Source of the DNA: Cheiracanthium punctorium
Lineage: Eukaryota; Arthropoda; Arachnida; Araneae; Cheiracanthiidae
Length of the DNA stretch: 64,000 nucleotides
Direction of reading: 5' to 3'
Assembly: GCA_038373885.1 (NCBI GenBank)
Contig: JAWZYV010010330.1
Location: 1 to 64,000, forward strand
Shown here: positions 21,103 through 33,126 of the stretch, in pieces
Position numbering within the stretch: position 1 is the first letter of the stretch
Layout of the letters: each line of letters begins with the position of its first letter
The notes under the pieces: model-generated
What the model was told of the DNA's origin: nothing
Seen by the model: only the letters and a program-made list of their open reading frames with translations
The model's database searches: none
Made by a program: the position numbers and the translations under genes

Positions 21103-21948
21103 TATTAAGCGAGGGGGGGATGCGAAGAATTGCACAAAACATTCAATTAAAAAAATTAAAAATTGTGATTCGAATTCCAAAATAAACTATAGAAAATATC
21201 CATCAGGGATAGCAGGGGTGTATTGAAGGGGGGGGGGTTGCCGAGAGATTTAAAATAAATAAACTTTAGAACGTAGTAAACCGATTCTAGTTAGGATACT
21301 TTTTTCCGATTTCGGATGACTCCGGTCAAAATAGTTGAATTTCTAATCTCTGTGATAGTTTAAAAACAATCGGAAGGTTTTGTTGTTTCCATACAATATT
21401 CGTCCGGATAATGTTTTCCAGCAAAGCATCATCATAAGTTCAAATTAAGTCAAATGTATTTACTTAACCCTTTACATTATACCGTGTTGCAGCACATATA
21501 GAGTGTTTCTTCTTACGTCGACCTTACAAGAATGTGGATGATTTTTTAAAAAGAAGTCCTCAAACACTACAGTAGTTCAGAAAGTAGTTCAGTAGTACAG
21601 AAGTTCGGCAAACACTGCAGTAACACTTTGGTAGACTACATATCTCTTTTCGAGTCACGCAAAAACAAAAATAGCAGTCTTATTGTACCAACCCACAACC
21701 AGCACACACCCACCAACACACGTTTTGGTCAATCCATTTTAACATGGAATGACAAAACTGGAAAATAAAAACTTTCAGCATGTTTATCATCTGTTTCTGC
21801 TCACTGCAGTATTTTTTTAAATAAGTTGTTGAGGTATAAACAGTTGAAAACAAACGTAATAATTCTATTATAGGATACTAAAACTTCTATACTGTATATT
21901 TAAGACACGAAATCTTTTATACTGTATTTCGAATTTTGCATATAAAAT
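21103..21948. other. No gene recognised
   Basis: AT-rich DNA with a G9 run at about 21230. No element ends. Confidence 0.5.
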
Positions 21949-23035
21949 TAGCTGCGTACCCGTTCTTCGTACGGCGGAATTCAAATGTCTTTCTTATTCA
22001 TATAAGTGAAATGAATTCCAAATGTTTATACAAAATTTCAAAATAGGAGAAATTCTTGGACTCGGGATACAAACTTTGCCTTACAGACACTTACTTGAGA
22101 GGGTAGATATCGTAATTACAAAATGATAACACAAAAACTATGTATTATTTGAGTTTAAAGAGAACAAACATAATTTTTTTTCTTTCTTAAGAAATTGCTC
22201 ATATTTTCGAAGTGCTTCCTCAGGATAAGCTTTTGTCATTCTGAGTTAAGTTCTAAAATAACGTCCCATGTGTAGACAACTGTTTTATTGTCTTAAATTC
22301 TTAAAGCTTGAACGATGTGTAACCTCAGTCAATCTGTAGAACACAAAATTGTGTTGATATCACAGTCATAGAAATATCAACACGAAACGCTTATTGTTTC
22401 GGGAACTCTTTGGCTAAATCATGGCTGTCGTCAAAGTAAACCCTAGTGAACTCCTTTTGTCCGTAAACCCTAAACAAGTTCATGATGTCATTTGAAATTC
22501 GTGACATCGAAATGAAGTCAAGATCACTTACGATTAGAAATTAAAATTAAAACTAATCTCATATCCATCATAACTGTTACAGAACAACAGAATCCATTAC
22601 CAAGCATGTATTTAAGGGGGAGTGGGTTCCAGTCTTCCTCTCCGCTCTCGAAATTCCAATTTTTGTTAACAAAATGATCACGATGAGGTCTTTTCGCGAA
22701 ACATTCTGCATTTCCATCGTTTGGACCCCCTCCGAAATTGTTTTCCGAGTACGGCCCCGTCGATGACTACCCCTTTAGCTGCCAATGTCAACAATGAAAT
22801 GAAAAAAGCTAAGCTAATTTTTAGAGTGAGCTCAGGAAAACATTCAGGCATTTTTAGATTTCTTAGTTAAGGAAAATACAAATGCATATTATGAAATCCT
22901 TTTACAGGAGTTATAAAAATTCTTATTCTCCCTGCAGCTATTTTGCAGTTTTTCCTTTGTATGTCTGGTAACAGGTCTTTCAATTCACCCGAAGCTGCAC
23001 ATGCGAACTACGCTCTTACCCATAGCAGATGCAAC

Positions 23036-23196
23036 CAGTGGCGTAGCCAGAAATTTTTCATGGGGGGGGGGAGGGTTACCACTACTGCAACGCACATATA
23101 TGTATACGTCTGTGTGATAAGGGAGTCAAAAATATACATTTTGTATGGCAAAAAATGGCTCATGACGGGGTTGTGACCCCCTTGGCTACGCCACTG
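23036..23196 (+). mobile_element. hAT-type MITE, family A
   Basis: The ends are CAGTGGCGTAGCCAG and CTTGGCTACGCCACTG. A perfect 8-bp TSD GATGCAAC lies at 23028-23035 and 23197-23204. This is the clearest copy for assigning family A to hAT-type transposition. Confidence 0.95.
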
Positions 23197-24068
23197 GATG
23201 CAACGATGTTTTAGCCACCTATAGATACTTTTCATTTAATATTAATTCATGCTTTCATTTACTCCAGAATTGTTCGATCCTTTCTTTGCTAAGAAAACAT
23301 AGAAAGTTTTGTAAGAGTCGAAATCTTCACGAATCCGCTGTTTTGTATAATAAAATCCAAGATTAAACAAAGTTTGTAGCGGACTGGCTAATGGACGTAG
23401 CTTTGTGAACTCCGATATGAGTCTTTGGATCGCATAGCGCTGAGGAGGGTGGTCGCAGACCACCCTCCGTATCCATATTTGGATACGGCTTCACTAGGAT
23501 AGGTCCTACCGGACACACACCACCTCAAAGTGATTTTTTTCGAAAATCGAATCAGAAAAATTTTTATTAGGTTTTTTGCGATTTTTGGCATTTTTTCTTC
23601 TTTATATAATACAACACCTAATTACACTTACAATAAAACGGTGTTTGCAACATCGGACAGAAAAGAAAATTTTCTTTTGAAAATAGTTTGTTCTGACTCT
23701 GTAACATAATTTTCAGATTTTTAAGAGATTTTTTAAAGAACGGATCACTTTTGACAAAAATTTTCGTAAAATAATATTAAAACTGCTGCATCATTAATGC
23801 TATCCGTCATAACTATTTTTAATTTTTCACAAATGACGAAACATTCATTTCGCCCTCTTTTAATTAAGAAACGCAGAAAAAATATTAATTAGAAGATTTT
23901 TTACGAATTTTTAAGTAAAGGAGCATTTTGAATTCAGTAGTTGCTGCTAAAGGATTTCGTTATCATCCTTGACATTAAGTTTGCTATTTTGTCGGTTTAG
24001 CCACGAAGTGACTTGTAAAACATAAATAAATAAATAAAGAATGCTTTAAGAGAGGTGACTCTCCCGAG

Positions 24069-24238
24069 CATTGGCGTAGCCAAGGAGGGGGATAGGGGGG
24101 TCACAACTCCCCCTCCATGAGAAATTTTTGTCATACAAAATGTAAAATCTTTAATCCCTTATCACACACACGTATGCATTTACGTGAGTTGCAGTTGTCG
24201 TAGCCCCCCCCCATGAAACATTTCTGGCTACGCCACTG
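24069..24238 (-). mobile_element. hAT-type MITE, family A
   Basis: The ends are CATTGGCGTAGCCAAGG and CTGGCTACGCCACTG. Flanks CTCCCGAG and CCCCCCGAG are similar but offset, so the TSD is uncertain. Confidence 0.85.
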
Positions 24239-25719
24239 CCCCCCGAGTTTTCCTATGTGGGATCTACGTCATTTTGATGTAAAGAGTTTAAAACTCCTTT
24301 CAAAACTCAATTAGAATAACAGATCCTAAACGAAAAAATACGCCTTGCACGAAATAATTATGCATATTCTTCAATTTCCGATTAACTGAGAAGAAATTGG
24401 TTCAATTTAAGAATTTTCACTCTCGCATCTTGAAATCTATGGGTGAGATTGTGTTTTGTTTTTTTTTGTAATTTTGTTAAATAAAATGCATATTTAGGCG
24501 TTCATTCAAACGAGAAAGAAATATTAATTAGGAGACTAGAAATTGACACATTTTGAATTTTATTAGTTGATTCCTCAAAGTTTTTGACGACTTTATATAT
24601 ATTTTTAATTCGGGGAGGGGGGAGGGTAGCAATGAAAGGATTGAATAATTCTGCTGTAAAAGAAAGCATAAATTAAAATTAAAAACAAGTATCATGTACG
24701 AGGCTAAAAGTTTGTAGCATCTGCTGGGTAGAGCTTGGAGTCAATTGAAAAGACTGTTGGCAGTCATACGAAGGGAAAACTGTACAATAGCTGCAGTATC
24801 ATTAAGAATAACAAATTTTAAGACTCCAGTAAAATTATGTTTTCTTCATTTCATAATATGTATTTGCGTTTTCCTAAACTCAGAACTCTAGAAATTAGCT
24901 TAGCTTCATTTAAATGTAGAATTTGGCAATTAAAGCAGTTGTAATCGGCAGGGTCGTACTTAGAAAAGAATATCGTAGGGAGTCCAAACTGTGGAAAAGA
25001 CAGAGTTTTTCACAGAAAGACTTCATCATTATCATTTTGTTCACGAAAATTGAAATTTCGGGAGGGGGAATATCTTCGGCCATGTCTGAAAACCCTCCTC
25101 CTTGAATATGCCCTTAATAATGACTTCTGTTACTATGCTATACAATTATGATAAATATGAAATTAGTTTTCCATTTTGAATTCGAATCGTTGGTGAATGT
25201 GGCATTTGGAAAAGTTACTTCATTCGGGTTTACTTTTACGACAGCCATGATAGCCAAAAAGTTCATCCAACAATAAACGTTTCATGCAGACATTTCTATG
25301 TCTATGATACGAACATTATTTTAAGACTTTTTTGTAGATTTTAAAGTATTACCAAGGGTATTCTGAGAATGACTGAGATTACTCGTCGTTCACGCTTTAG
25401 GAATTAGAAGTGAAAATAAAACAGTCCCCGCCATGTGACGTGATTTTGGAACTTGAAAAAGAAAGACAATAAGTTCATCTTGCAGAAGCACCTCGAAAGC
25501 GAATAATATGTTTGCAAAACACTTTTTACGTTCTCTTTGATCTCCAATAACACTTACATTGTTTTTGTTTTACCATTCTGCAGTTACGCTTTATTCGAAA
25601 GCAAAATTCATCTCACGCGTCAAAGAATTTCTCGCCTTTTGAAATTTTGTAGAGATAGAATTGATTTCACTTAAGAAAAACATTTGTTTCCATCCGCATG
25701 AAGAACGGGTACGCAGCTA

Positions 25720-26280
25720 GTTCAATTCAAAGTGGTCTTTTATTTTACAAATTATAAAATAATCTTCCTTTGTTGTTTAACTCGTCGAATGAAGGGCCTA
25801 TTCATTTAAAATTAAACTACAAAATGACCGTTTCAATTTCATTCAAAGTTAAATTCAAATTCATTCAAGATAAATTCATTCAAAGTTAAGCGACGTAGTC
25901 CCTTAAAAAGTCTTGGGCGGAACCCCTTTTTTAGGGGTTCTAACGCGTATTAGCGTTGTATCTGGAGAAAATCCATCCAAGACTCCACACCGTTCGATCG
26001 ATAGCCAGCCAAAACCCGGGAGCTTCACACTTCGGCTACCTTCCGCATGTTCGGTGTCTTTATCCATGGATGCGAGAAGAGACGAGACAGAGACTTGCTG
26101 CTTTTCTGCAAGACGAGACAGGCATCTCGCACCCATCTCTAGGAATAATCCTGTGTCTTTCTTGCATAGCTCATTGCAGAACGAAAAGAAAAAATGGCGA
26201 AAGAAGAAAACGTGGCACAGCTTCCGTAGGTCAGAGACACGAAGCACCCAAAGGCAGAAGACTGCTTCGGCTCCTTCAGC
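25720..26280. other. No gene; small family I remnant
   Basis: About 26068-26145 has GGATGCGAGA, GACGAGACAG and CTCGCACCCATCTCTA, a degraded I element. The overlapping open frames of 109-134 codons on both strands here have no recognised domain. Confidence 0.5.
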
Positions 26281-26567
26281 AGTGAAAGTATGAGAGTACT
26301 GCAACACTCACATTCCGGTGGAGCAGGGAGCAGGGGTTACGTAACCCACGATGTGCTAAGAGTGTGGGGGGCGGGTGGAGTTGAGTGACAGTTGATAGAT
26401 AAGACAGAGCGGGTGAGGTTGAATGACAGTTGTTAGATAAGACAGAGGGGTACAGATTTTTTTTTCTTGCATCATTCCTAATAGAGGGGACTCGGAAAAA
26501 AGTTTAATATTTTTTCTCTAATGATCGCCAACTAATGTGAGTGTTGCAGTACTCTCATATTTTCACT
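26281..26567. mobile_element. 287-bp MITE with 34-bp TIR, family V
   Basis: AGTGAAAGTATGAGAGTACT, continuing GCAACACTCACATT (26281-26314), is repeated inverted at 26534-26567 with one mismatch. The middle holds two copies of a unit of about 38 bp (TGACAGTTG(A/T)TAGATAAGAC). No convincing TSD was seen. Confidence 0.75.
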
Positions 26568-26579
26568 ACTTCCTACCCT

Positions 26580-27150
26580 CTTCCAAGACCTCAGCCGGAG
26601 CCAAGTGGAGTGGCCTTCGAGCCCTGTCTTTAGATCTGAGCCAACTGTATTGATGCGGCACTGAATGCCATCGAATCTGTAACACCATTTGCAGACACCT
26701 GGATCTCACCTGATAGCCGCAGTGCCACCCAGCACCTGTGTATAACTGACTGGACAAGAGTCGGCCCTAAAACTGCTGTCTCCGTTCTCAATACTCTCAA
26801 AAAGAGCTCTCACGGCCGCACAAGATCTACTTCCAACGGATCCCGTCTCACGTTGGACTCTATGGAAGTGAATGAGCCGATCTCTTGGCCGAGGAGGGCG
26901 CCTCTGAGGTTCCAGTGTCCATAGCAACACTTAGACCTACTCCGAGATCTGCTCCAAAATAAAAATTTTGATCCGGTAGCTATGGAAAACTACCCCGACC
27001 CGCCTCTGGTATATTACATACCAGGCTAGGCAGGCCCCAGGGGGTGCCCTCTTACCATCGAGACAGAGTTGTCCAGACCATCATGTCAAGTGGAAGTCTC
27101 TCTCTTTGGATGAGGGGCAAGAAACCTATCTGACGTGCTATCTTAACCAT
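26580..27150 (+). pseudogene. LINE RNase H-domain fragment
   Basis: Two frames in succession encode parts of a retrotransposon RNase H domain. The first reads TWISPDSRSATQHL; it matches the typical xxDSRSAxQxL segment that carries a catalytic aspartate. It continues AVSVLNTLKKSSHG. After a frameshift near 26818 the second reads IPSHVGLYGSE, a stop codon, then ADLLAEEGASEVP, which corresponds to the WxPSHVGxxGNExADxLAKxG motif. Further on, DRVVQTIMSSGSLSLWMRGK resembles the conserved tail downstream of RNase H in spider and insect LINEs. Frameshift, stop and missing reverse transcriptase make it a dead 3' fragment. Confidence 0.7.
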
Positions 27151-27448
27151 ACGTAACGTAGAGGAGAGGGGGGTATTCTAGAATAGTCGGGAAATGTGGA
27201 ATACCGAGGTTTTGTCTCTGTTAGGTGCTGTTGTCACATGGGAATAATACGAACTACTCAAGAAAGATTCTCGTGTCACAATGTAGTAAGAGTTGACCCC
27301 TTGTTGTTGCCGTACCACTCTCTACAGGACAAAGTGTGTTTTGTGATTTTCAAGAGTTTTTGCAGGTAAGTTTTCAAACATTTTAACCTACTAGTATACA
27401 CGTGACCAGTACACTGAGATGTTACGCATAACGTACACTAAAAGAATT

Positions 27449-27526
27449 CCCTACTAGCAATTTTGCTCGGGCTACCACCGGCCACGCAGCCAGCCGATGA
27501 CGGCCCGAGCAAAATTGCTAGTAGGG
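27449..27526. mobile_element. 78-bp mobile hairpin, family J copy 1
   Basis: Arms CCCTACTAGCAATTTTGCTC and GAGCAAAATTGCTAGTAGGG are perfect inverses; the centre is GC-rich and partly self-complementary. TT lies on both sides. It is the reverse complement of the copy at 42616-42693, including the asymmetrical centre. Confidence 0.85.
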
Positions 27527-27897
27527 TTGCAGTTTGTTGTATTGTTTTTGTTTTTTAGCTGATAGTGTTTTGCCCATCCATTTAAAGGTTCATTTTCCTA
27601 GATGGCGTGCCGGGTATTATGGAATACTAGGCAATATTGTAATGGATTTCGTGTCAACAACTAAATAAGCGGAAAACGAACACACTGAATGTATCTACTG
27701 TAACGAAAAATTCTACAAAGATCAATGAGTTGAAATTTGGATTCAGTGCTTCCCATTTTCTCTGTGGGCTTACCTTGACTGTACCGGAGCAGAGAAAAAA
27801 GCTTATGTCTGCGATCTAAATAAAGACTCCAAGCAGAAATGACTGGAGCATAGTCTTAAAAATAGGATTCATAGTTAAAAATAACTTTTATCAAGTA

Positions 27898-27985
27898 TAG
27901 TTAGTTTTAACCACCTATTCCGTATTCCATATTCCGTATTCCGTATACCATATACCACCTATTCCGTATTCCGACTATTCCATAT
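27898..27985. repeat. TATTCCG-type short tandem repeat
   Basis: Irregular array of TATTCCG/TATTCCA/TATACCA units between CCACC words. Non-coding. Confidence 0.75.
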
Positions 27986-28270
27986 ATTATACTCCATTCG
28001 TAACTTTTAAAAAAAATAATTTTTGCTATAACAACATAATCAGTAGTGTTTTCTTTACAGGCGACATTTCATTACAATTAGTTATAGTATGTATTCATGA
28101 TGATTTTAGGTATTTTATTCAAAAACCTGTAAAGTTATAGTTAAAAATGTAAAGGGTATTCCATAAGACCCTCCTCTCCTCTCTAGGATACCGTACCATA
28201 ACGTAGACCACTGTCACTCAGTACAGGCCGCTCCGGAGCACTGGATGAACTGTGCGGGGCTCGACAAGGA

Positions 28271-28430
28271 CAGGGATGGACGCGAGACGCAAAATGTGAG
28301 TCTCGCGTCTCGCAAAACAGCCTCAAAGCTTTGTCACGTCTCGCAAAATCCCTCTATCGTCCTGTTAAAAATGTCTGTCTCGTCTCGCAAAAAAGCCGTT
28401 AATCTCTGTCTCGTCTCGCATCCATCCCTA
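28271..28430 (+). mobile_element. hAT-type MITE, family I
   Basis: The ends are CAGGGATGGACGCGAGACG and CGCATCCATCCCTA. Flanks GACAAGGA and GACAAGAA match at 7 of 8 positions. Four CGTCTCGC-type boxes are present. Confidence 0.88.
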
Positions 28431-28438
28431 GACAAGAA

Positions 28439-28894
28439 GGACGCGTATACCAGTCCTCTTCTTGTCTAATGACTGTTTGAGGATTCTTGGGTTCGTTCTT
28501 GGGCCTGTAGCCTGCAGGTCAGATCGGGTGGAACAAGCCAACAACCAGAAAAAAATGAAACGTTTCTAAAATAGCGCTATTCCGAAAGTTGGGACAGAGG
28601 CTGGCTCACTCAAAAAGTGTCCAACTCATGGGGGTATACAACGGGCTTTTTCACGAGTCACGTATCTAAGAGCGAACTCGCCCGCAAAAGAAGGGGTTTC
28701 GCTCTCCAGTATAAGATACGCGGAGTACACTCTTTTATTCTGTACCCGTTATAATCATTATTACAGTACAGTGGGATACCGAATCACTATTATTGTTACA
28801 GAACAGTACAATCCTATCATTGTGACTGCATAATACAGTATTATTCAAGGGCTGCACTCTACTATTATTATGACTGCATACTGCAACTGCACAT
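28439..28894. other. No gene recognised
   Basis: Unique-looking DNA. About 28750-28880 has several CATTATTACAGTACAG-like phrases. No coding domain. Confidence 0.5.
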
Positions 28895-29071
28895 CAGTGG
28901 CGTAGCCTGAAATGTTTCATGGGGGGGGCGGTTACGACTACCGTAACTCACATATATGTATACGTGTGTGTGATAAGGAGTGAAGAACATACATTTGGTA
29001 TGGCAAAAATTCTTCATGAGGGAGGGGGAGTTCTGACCCCCTATCCCACCCTCCCTTTGGCTACGCCACTG
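28895..29071 (+). mobile_element. hAT-type MITE, family A
   Basis: The ends are CAGTGGCGTAGCCTG and TTTGGCTACGCCACTG. Flanks CTGCACAT and TTGCACAT match at 7 of 8 positions. Confidence 0.92.
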
Positions 29072-29079
29072 TTGCACAT

Positions 29080-29618
29080 GCATGTGGATGTCTCTTTCTC
29101 TCCAACGGATCCTTAATGGTGTGCCTTGACACTACTGCTCTGTATTATTCCGAATACACTAGATTTTTTTGTATAATGCATTGTTTATTCATCCCTTTAT
29201 GCTGGAAAGCGTCATACGGTAGTTGATGGGGGGGGGGGATGGCTTAAAACAGTTGGAAGGGCGTTTATAGGTATCGAATGTAACTGCGTATTCTGTAAGA
29301 TAGAGTGCGCGAACATTCTATGCACAATATATATAGTTAGGAAACGGTTTAAAACACAGTTTGATGGGTTTTTATAGGAGGTGCCTGCAGTGGGTGTGTT
29401 TCAAAAAAGTCGTCTCAGGACCCTATGCTCACAGACAAGAGGGGTGTTGGAACGCATCCTTCGCGTCACTCCAAGACCCACTGGGTTCGCTCTCAATGGA
29501 AGGCTTATTGCTCACACTTCAGCAATGGCATATTTCGGTCTCAGATTTTAAGAAACGATCGCCTCTCATGTTTAGGATGTGTCGTTGGATGTTGCAGCAG
29601 AGATGTATTATTATTAGC
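29080..29618. other. Open frame of 109 codons, unrecognised
   Basis: Plus-strand codons from 29361 stay open into the next MITE, so the frame ends in repeat sequence. No motif or family is recognisable, and codon choice gives no strong signal. A G11 run lies at about 29228. Confidence 0.25.
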
Positions 29619-29626
29619 ACTCGGGC

Positions 29627-30044
29627 CATAGGCGCACCCACGGAGGGGGCTATGGGGGCTGAAGCCCCCCCCCTAAAGGCGGGAAATTAGAAGTGAAAAG
29701 TATTGAAAATTGTCACTAATGAGTTAAATGTTTTCTTTTTAAAAATTGTCAAATTATTTCTAAAATACTTTTTACCAAAAAAAGATGTTAGTTTTTAAAT
29801 AAAAACTTACAGTTAGAACATGAAACACGTTTAAACTTGGTTACAACATCACTGAAAAGATCATAATTATTGGATTCTAAAATGAGTTACAATGCTCGTG
29901 GGGATTGTTCTACGGGCAAGTCGACTGGCACAGAATAGTTTGATGTTATAAGAGAGTTATAACTTTAATTTAGGTCACTATAACCGAGTTCAGCAGTATT
30001 TGTAGCCCAGCCCCCCATAAACTAAAATCCTGGGTGCGCCACTG
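29627..30044 (-). mobile_element. hAT-type MITE, family C copy 1
   Basis: The ends are CATAGGCGCACCCACGG and CTGGGTGCGCCACTG, with a perfect 8-bp TSD ACTCGGGC at 29619-29626 and 30045-30052. Collinear in reverse with 44673-45134 and 51043-51505. Confidence 0.93.
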
Positions 30045-30059
30045 ACTCGGGCTATTAGC

Positions 30060-30850
30060 TATTTCTTTCAAGCACGAGATTTTTGTCGACGCGGCTCCCT
30101 TTTCCGTTGGATGCTTGTTTTCTGCAGAGTGATGGGATATGGCTAACGGAATACTTGGGTCGAACGGATAGACAGTGGTTTCCAAAACAGAAAGCCATCT
30201 GGAGTTGCTAACGGATCATGTTGCTAACTGAAACATGGACTATCCCTTCAGATGATTTTCAAAGACCAGGAATCACTCGGGTCGAACACATAGACAGGGG
30301 TTTCCAAAACAGACAGAGACATCTAGAGTTAGGATTTTTAAAAGAGGAAAACTGAATGAAACGCTTGACCCGTGCCTAGACGAGCCAGATCAAGGGTGTT
30401 CCAAGGGTCATGGCGTTTATTCGAGATCAAGTGAGATTTGCAAGATACATACGCGAGTCCTCGAATTTCTGATGAAGATCCATGAGACATTCTATTCGAA
30501 ACGTTGCCGAAGGAGGAGGATGGTAAGACTGTTTCGGTAGGAGATTTTAACATAGAATTCCATTCCGATCCAGGATCCGATTTCATAACTGAAATGGATA
30601 CTTTAGATTTTTCAATGCGCACTCCTCCAAAACAGGTCACCACGAGGGTCCAAACAACAACGGATGCCATTTTCACCAACTAAAGGAGTGCGAACAGGAG
30701 TCTATAGGAGCACTGACAGTGATCCTTTTCTTCTATAGGACAGAATGGATGGAATAGATTTAAAAAAATCTGAAGTGCTTCCAGCCGAGTGCGTACATGA
30801 AATCTGGAAGAATTTTTTTCTTTTTTACAGGGGGGGGGGGGATGAGAAGG
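30060..30850 (+). pseudogene. LINE endonuclease-domain fragment, repeat M copy 1
   Basis: From about 30489 the plus strand reads ILFETLPKEEDGKT and then VSVGDFNIEFHSDPGSD. The GDFNI motif is typical of the apurinic-endonuclease domain of non-LTR retrotransposons. It continues EMDTLDFSMRTPPKQVTTR and TTTDAIFTN; such domains have a conserved TR...xxIDxIFTN segment here. A frameshift and stop at 30681 follow, after which VRTGVYRSTDSDPFLL corresponds to the terminal SDHxP motif with His replaced by Pro. No reverse transcriptase follows. The 38200-39120 copy lies in the opposite orientation. Clade (Jockey, CR1 or other) cannot be fixed from this piece. Confidence 0.7.
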
Positions 30851-31940
30851 GATGCACACTACCTATCTAAACACAGATGGGGGCTAGGTTCCCTCATCGG
30901 CGGTAAAGGAATCGAAAAGAGACCACCACTTACCTCCCACCTGGGATCGTGATGATAGGGGGGCGCGTCATCGGTTCGGGTTAACCACAGGTTTCGGCGT
31001 ATCCGGTCAAACACCGGCGCGGTCATTACAGAAAACCCTGTCCGTCCGTCCGTCTGTCTGCCGTGCCACTGTAACCGCAAATGCACCACACTGGAATTGT
31101 TTTCAGAGGGAGAAAACACAATGAAGGTTCCCCCTCCCCCCTTTACCTCCTACCTCCCTCCGTGGGGTGTTGTTTCTTCTTTTCCTTTTCTCGGGCCCTG
31201 TATAGGTACCTAGAGTTCGAGCCATCTGGCAAAACTGTTTCGCCTGGTGCACGGGTACTAGAGACACCCCCCTTTCCGGGTCAGTAGCGGACACCCGTTC
31301 ATTAGGAGGGCGTGTACCTCGTACGGGGGGGGGGGGGCACACTGATTCGAGTGGCGAGGTGTCCGAGGCCTTTTTCCGGTTCGACACAACGAAAGATAAT
31401 GTGCGACAAAAAACAAAAAAAAGGAGACAATTTTAGGGATGCGAAAACATCCCAGGCACTTTCGCATGCGAAATAGTGATCAGAGGGGGCCCCGTTCAGG
31501 GGATCGGTACTCTCGTGGCCTACGTTGGGTGCGCCGAGGGCCCGATTTCGTGCCTTTTTTTAGCTTTTGTTTTGGAGGGGTCTTCGTACTGCTTCGTTGT
31601 GGATGGGGCAAAATGCCGGAAGTGTAGCCCTCTGCCTATGGAAGTCAAAAGGCGCGACAGATTGCTTTCATTTCTATGACTGTGACCGTTGTACATTGTC
31701 TCGCGATTTTCCGAGGTCTAAAACTGCGTTTTTTTTGGATGGGGGCCTTTCCGGAATAGGTATCATTGACAATCTCGGGCTTACCCAATGTTGTAAACAA
31801 TGAAATGATGATTGTTTGTTGGCTCGCTTATTTGGGGAGGGAGAAAAGGGGGGGGGTGTTGCTTTAAGACAGGGTATCTCGCGGGGGGAATAAAAAAGAC
31901 TTGTAAGTTTCGAACACAAATAGAATGAGGAATGGATGCG
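30851..31940. other. GC-richer DNA without recognised gene
   Basis: Several overlapping open frames of 60-94 codons on both strands, none with a recognisable domain. Poly-G runs at about 30831 and 31326. CCGTCCGTCCGTCTGTCTG at 31043 is a short simple repeat. Confidence 0.45.
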
Positions 31941-31987
31941 GAACGGGACAGATATTCACAGGTTTGCGAGACGAGACAAACGTGCTT

Positions 31988-32120
31988 AACGGTGTTCGAC
32001 AAAGGTCATGCGATTTTGGTACATAAGCACAAATAAACTCATGATGCCAGGCACTTTCAAGTTTTGAAACTGTCTCTTGACAAGCTGTAGACATATTGAC
32101 AGGGCAGGTCCAGTCCACTG
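31988..32120 (+). repeat. Dispersed repeat O, partial copy 1
   Basis: Matches the 5' part of repeat O: AACGGTGTTCGACAAAGGTC, GCGATTTTGGTACATAAGC, ATGATGCCAGGCACTTTCAA and CTCTTGACAAGCTGTA. Preceded at 31935-31985 by a family I scrap. Confidence 0.75.
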
Positions 32121-32351
32121 TTCATTAAGCTGACACATTTCAAAGACTGGCAATTACTTTTTTGTTCTGGGTCGCTCAAGAGGTTCTGCCCAGGGCCGCT
32201 AAAACCCTACAGGGCGTCCCTACGCACACCCACTCAAAAATGTATTCGATTCATAGCCAAATTTCCCGTTTCAGTTTTGATATTCACCAGTGAGTGCTTA
32301 AAAAACATAAAATTAAGAAAATATATAGCAGTCTTTTATTATTATACTTAA

Positions 32352-33122
32352 CGTGACCATTTATTTTTTCCTTCAAAACGGGGCACTTACTACTTTTTTG
32401 GCAATAGTGTATTTCTTTTCTTCCTCAAAACGGGACATCTACTGTTTTGAAGGTAATAGTGTCATTCAGAAGGGAGACTGAATTTACAGGTTTGGTGTAT
32501 CTTTGAGTGGTTAAGAAAACGCGCGAAAAAGCTTGCGTAATGTTCATATCAAAATAAAATGAAAAAAAAACTATGCTAAAACACACCTATACTATAAAAA
32601 ATAGTACAAGACGTACGTTTCGAGTGGTAGAAGTGGCTGGCCCTTCTTCGACTTGAAAAACACCCTCTGACACAAGACAGGAAGGTAGGAAAGCGAGACA
32701 TGTCAACAAAAGGACACACAGAAAAAAGGATGTTGTCATTCGGAAGGAAAAACCAGAGTGAAAAGGGAAGATAAAGTGGAGTTCGGGGGGGGGGGAGCAA
32801 AAGTGGAACGTGACTTTAAAAAAAAAAAATTGAAATAGTTGACAAAAAAGAACAACAAACACAGAAACAATACATCCCCATGTCGTTTTCTTTTCGTCTC
32901 GAGAGGGGAGGGAGGGAAGTCAGGTTGTTCTTTTTACAGACACTGCCGTTGGATGATATTAGATTTTGAGCGGCCTTTATTGAAATCGTGACCGTGGGTT
33001 GCTCTTTCTAAAAACGGGACATTGAAGGGGACATTTTCAAAAAACGGGACAGGACGGTGTGCCGAAGCTGTGCGCTTGGGGACAACAAGACTGTCCCGTT
33101 CAAAACGGGACGTAGGGTCACC
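32352..33122. mobile_element. 771-bp TTAA-flanked element, family X
   Basis: Flanked by TTAA at 32348-32351 and 33123-33126. The ends are CGTGACC and GGTCACC followed inwards by repeated AAAACGGGAC boxes (about 32375, 32422, 33011, 33038, 33104) and one inverted GTCCCGTT. The TIR is short and imperfect, but end, TTAA and boxes are consistent. The interior is non-coding. Confidence 0.65.
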
Positions 33123-33126
33123 TTAA

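Larger units (their letters stand above)
21949..25719. repeat. 3.8-kb imperfect palindrome, repeat R
   Basis: The outer ends are inverted copies of TAGCTGCGTACCCGTTCTTC. Matching blocks run inwards: AAGTGAAAT(G/C)AATTC, CGAAGTGCTTC/GAAGCACCTCG, GGCTGTCGTCAAAGTAAACCC against GGGTTTACTTTTACGACAGC, and GCTAAGCTAATTT against its complement at about 24896. The arms are about 0.9 kb at perhaps 70% identity (by eye). The middle (about 23245-24690) is an inverted copy of 19860-20850. Two A MITEs are nested in it. Type unknown; the TACCCG head recurs at 53672. Confidence 0.65.
27163..28182. repeat. Candidate element with GAGGAGAGG ends (tentative)
   Basis: GAGGAGAGGGGGGTATTC at the left is partly complementary to ACCCTCCTCTCCTCTC at the right, and GGAATAC-type words recur inside. 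The inverted match is short and no TSD is clear. The J hairpin at 27449 lies within it. Confidence 0.35.

Noticed and set aside
25903..26307. 134- and 126-codon frames on opposite strands
   Set aside because: They overlap each other, include a family I remnant, end in the V MITE TIR, and have no domain.
30338..30679. 113-codon minus-strand frame starting MVKMASVVVW
   Set aside because: The plus strand of the same segment encodes a recognisable LINE endonuclease motif, so this is its antisense shadow; the similar frame at 38360 is the shadow of the second copy.
31043..31062. Possible telomeric or functional simple repeat (GTCCGTCCGTCTGTCTG)
   Set aside because: Too short and not a telomere motif; ordinary microsatellite.
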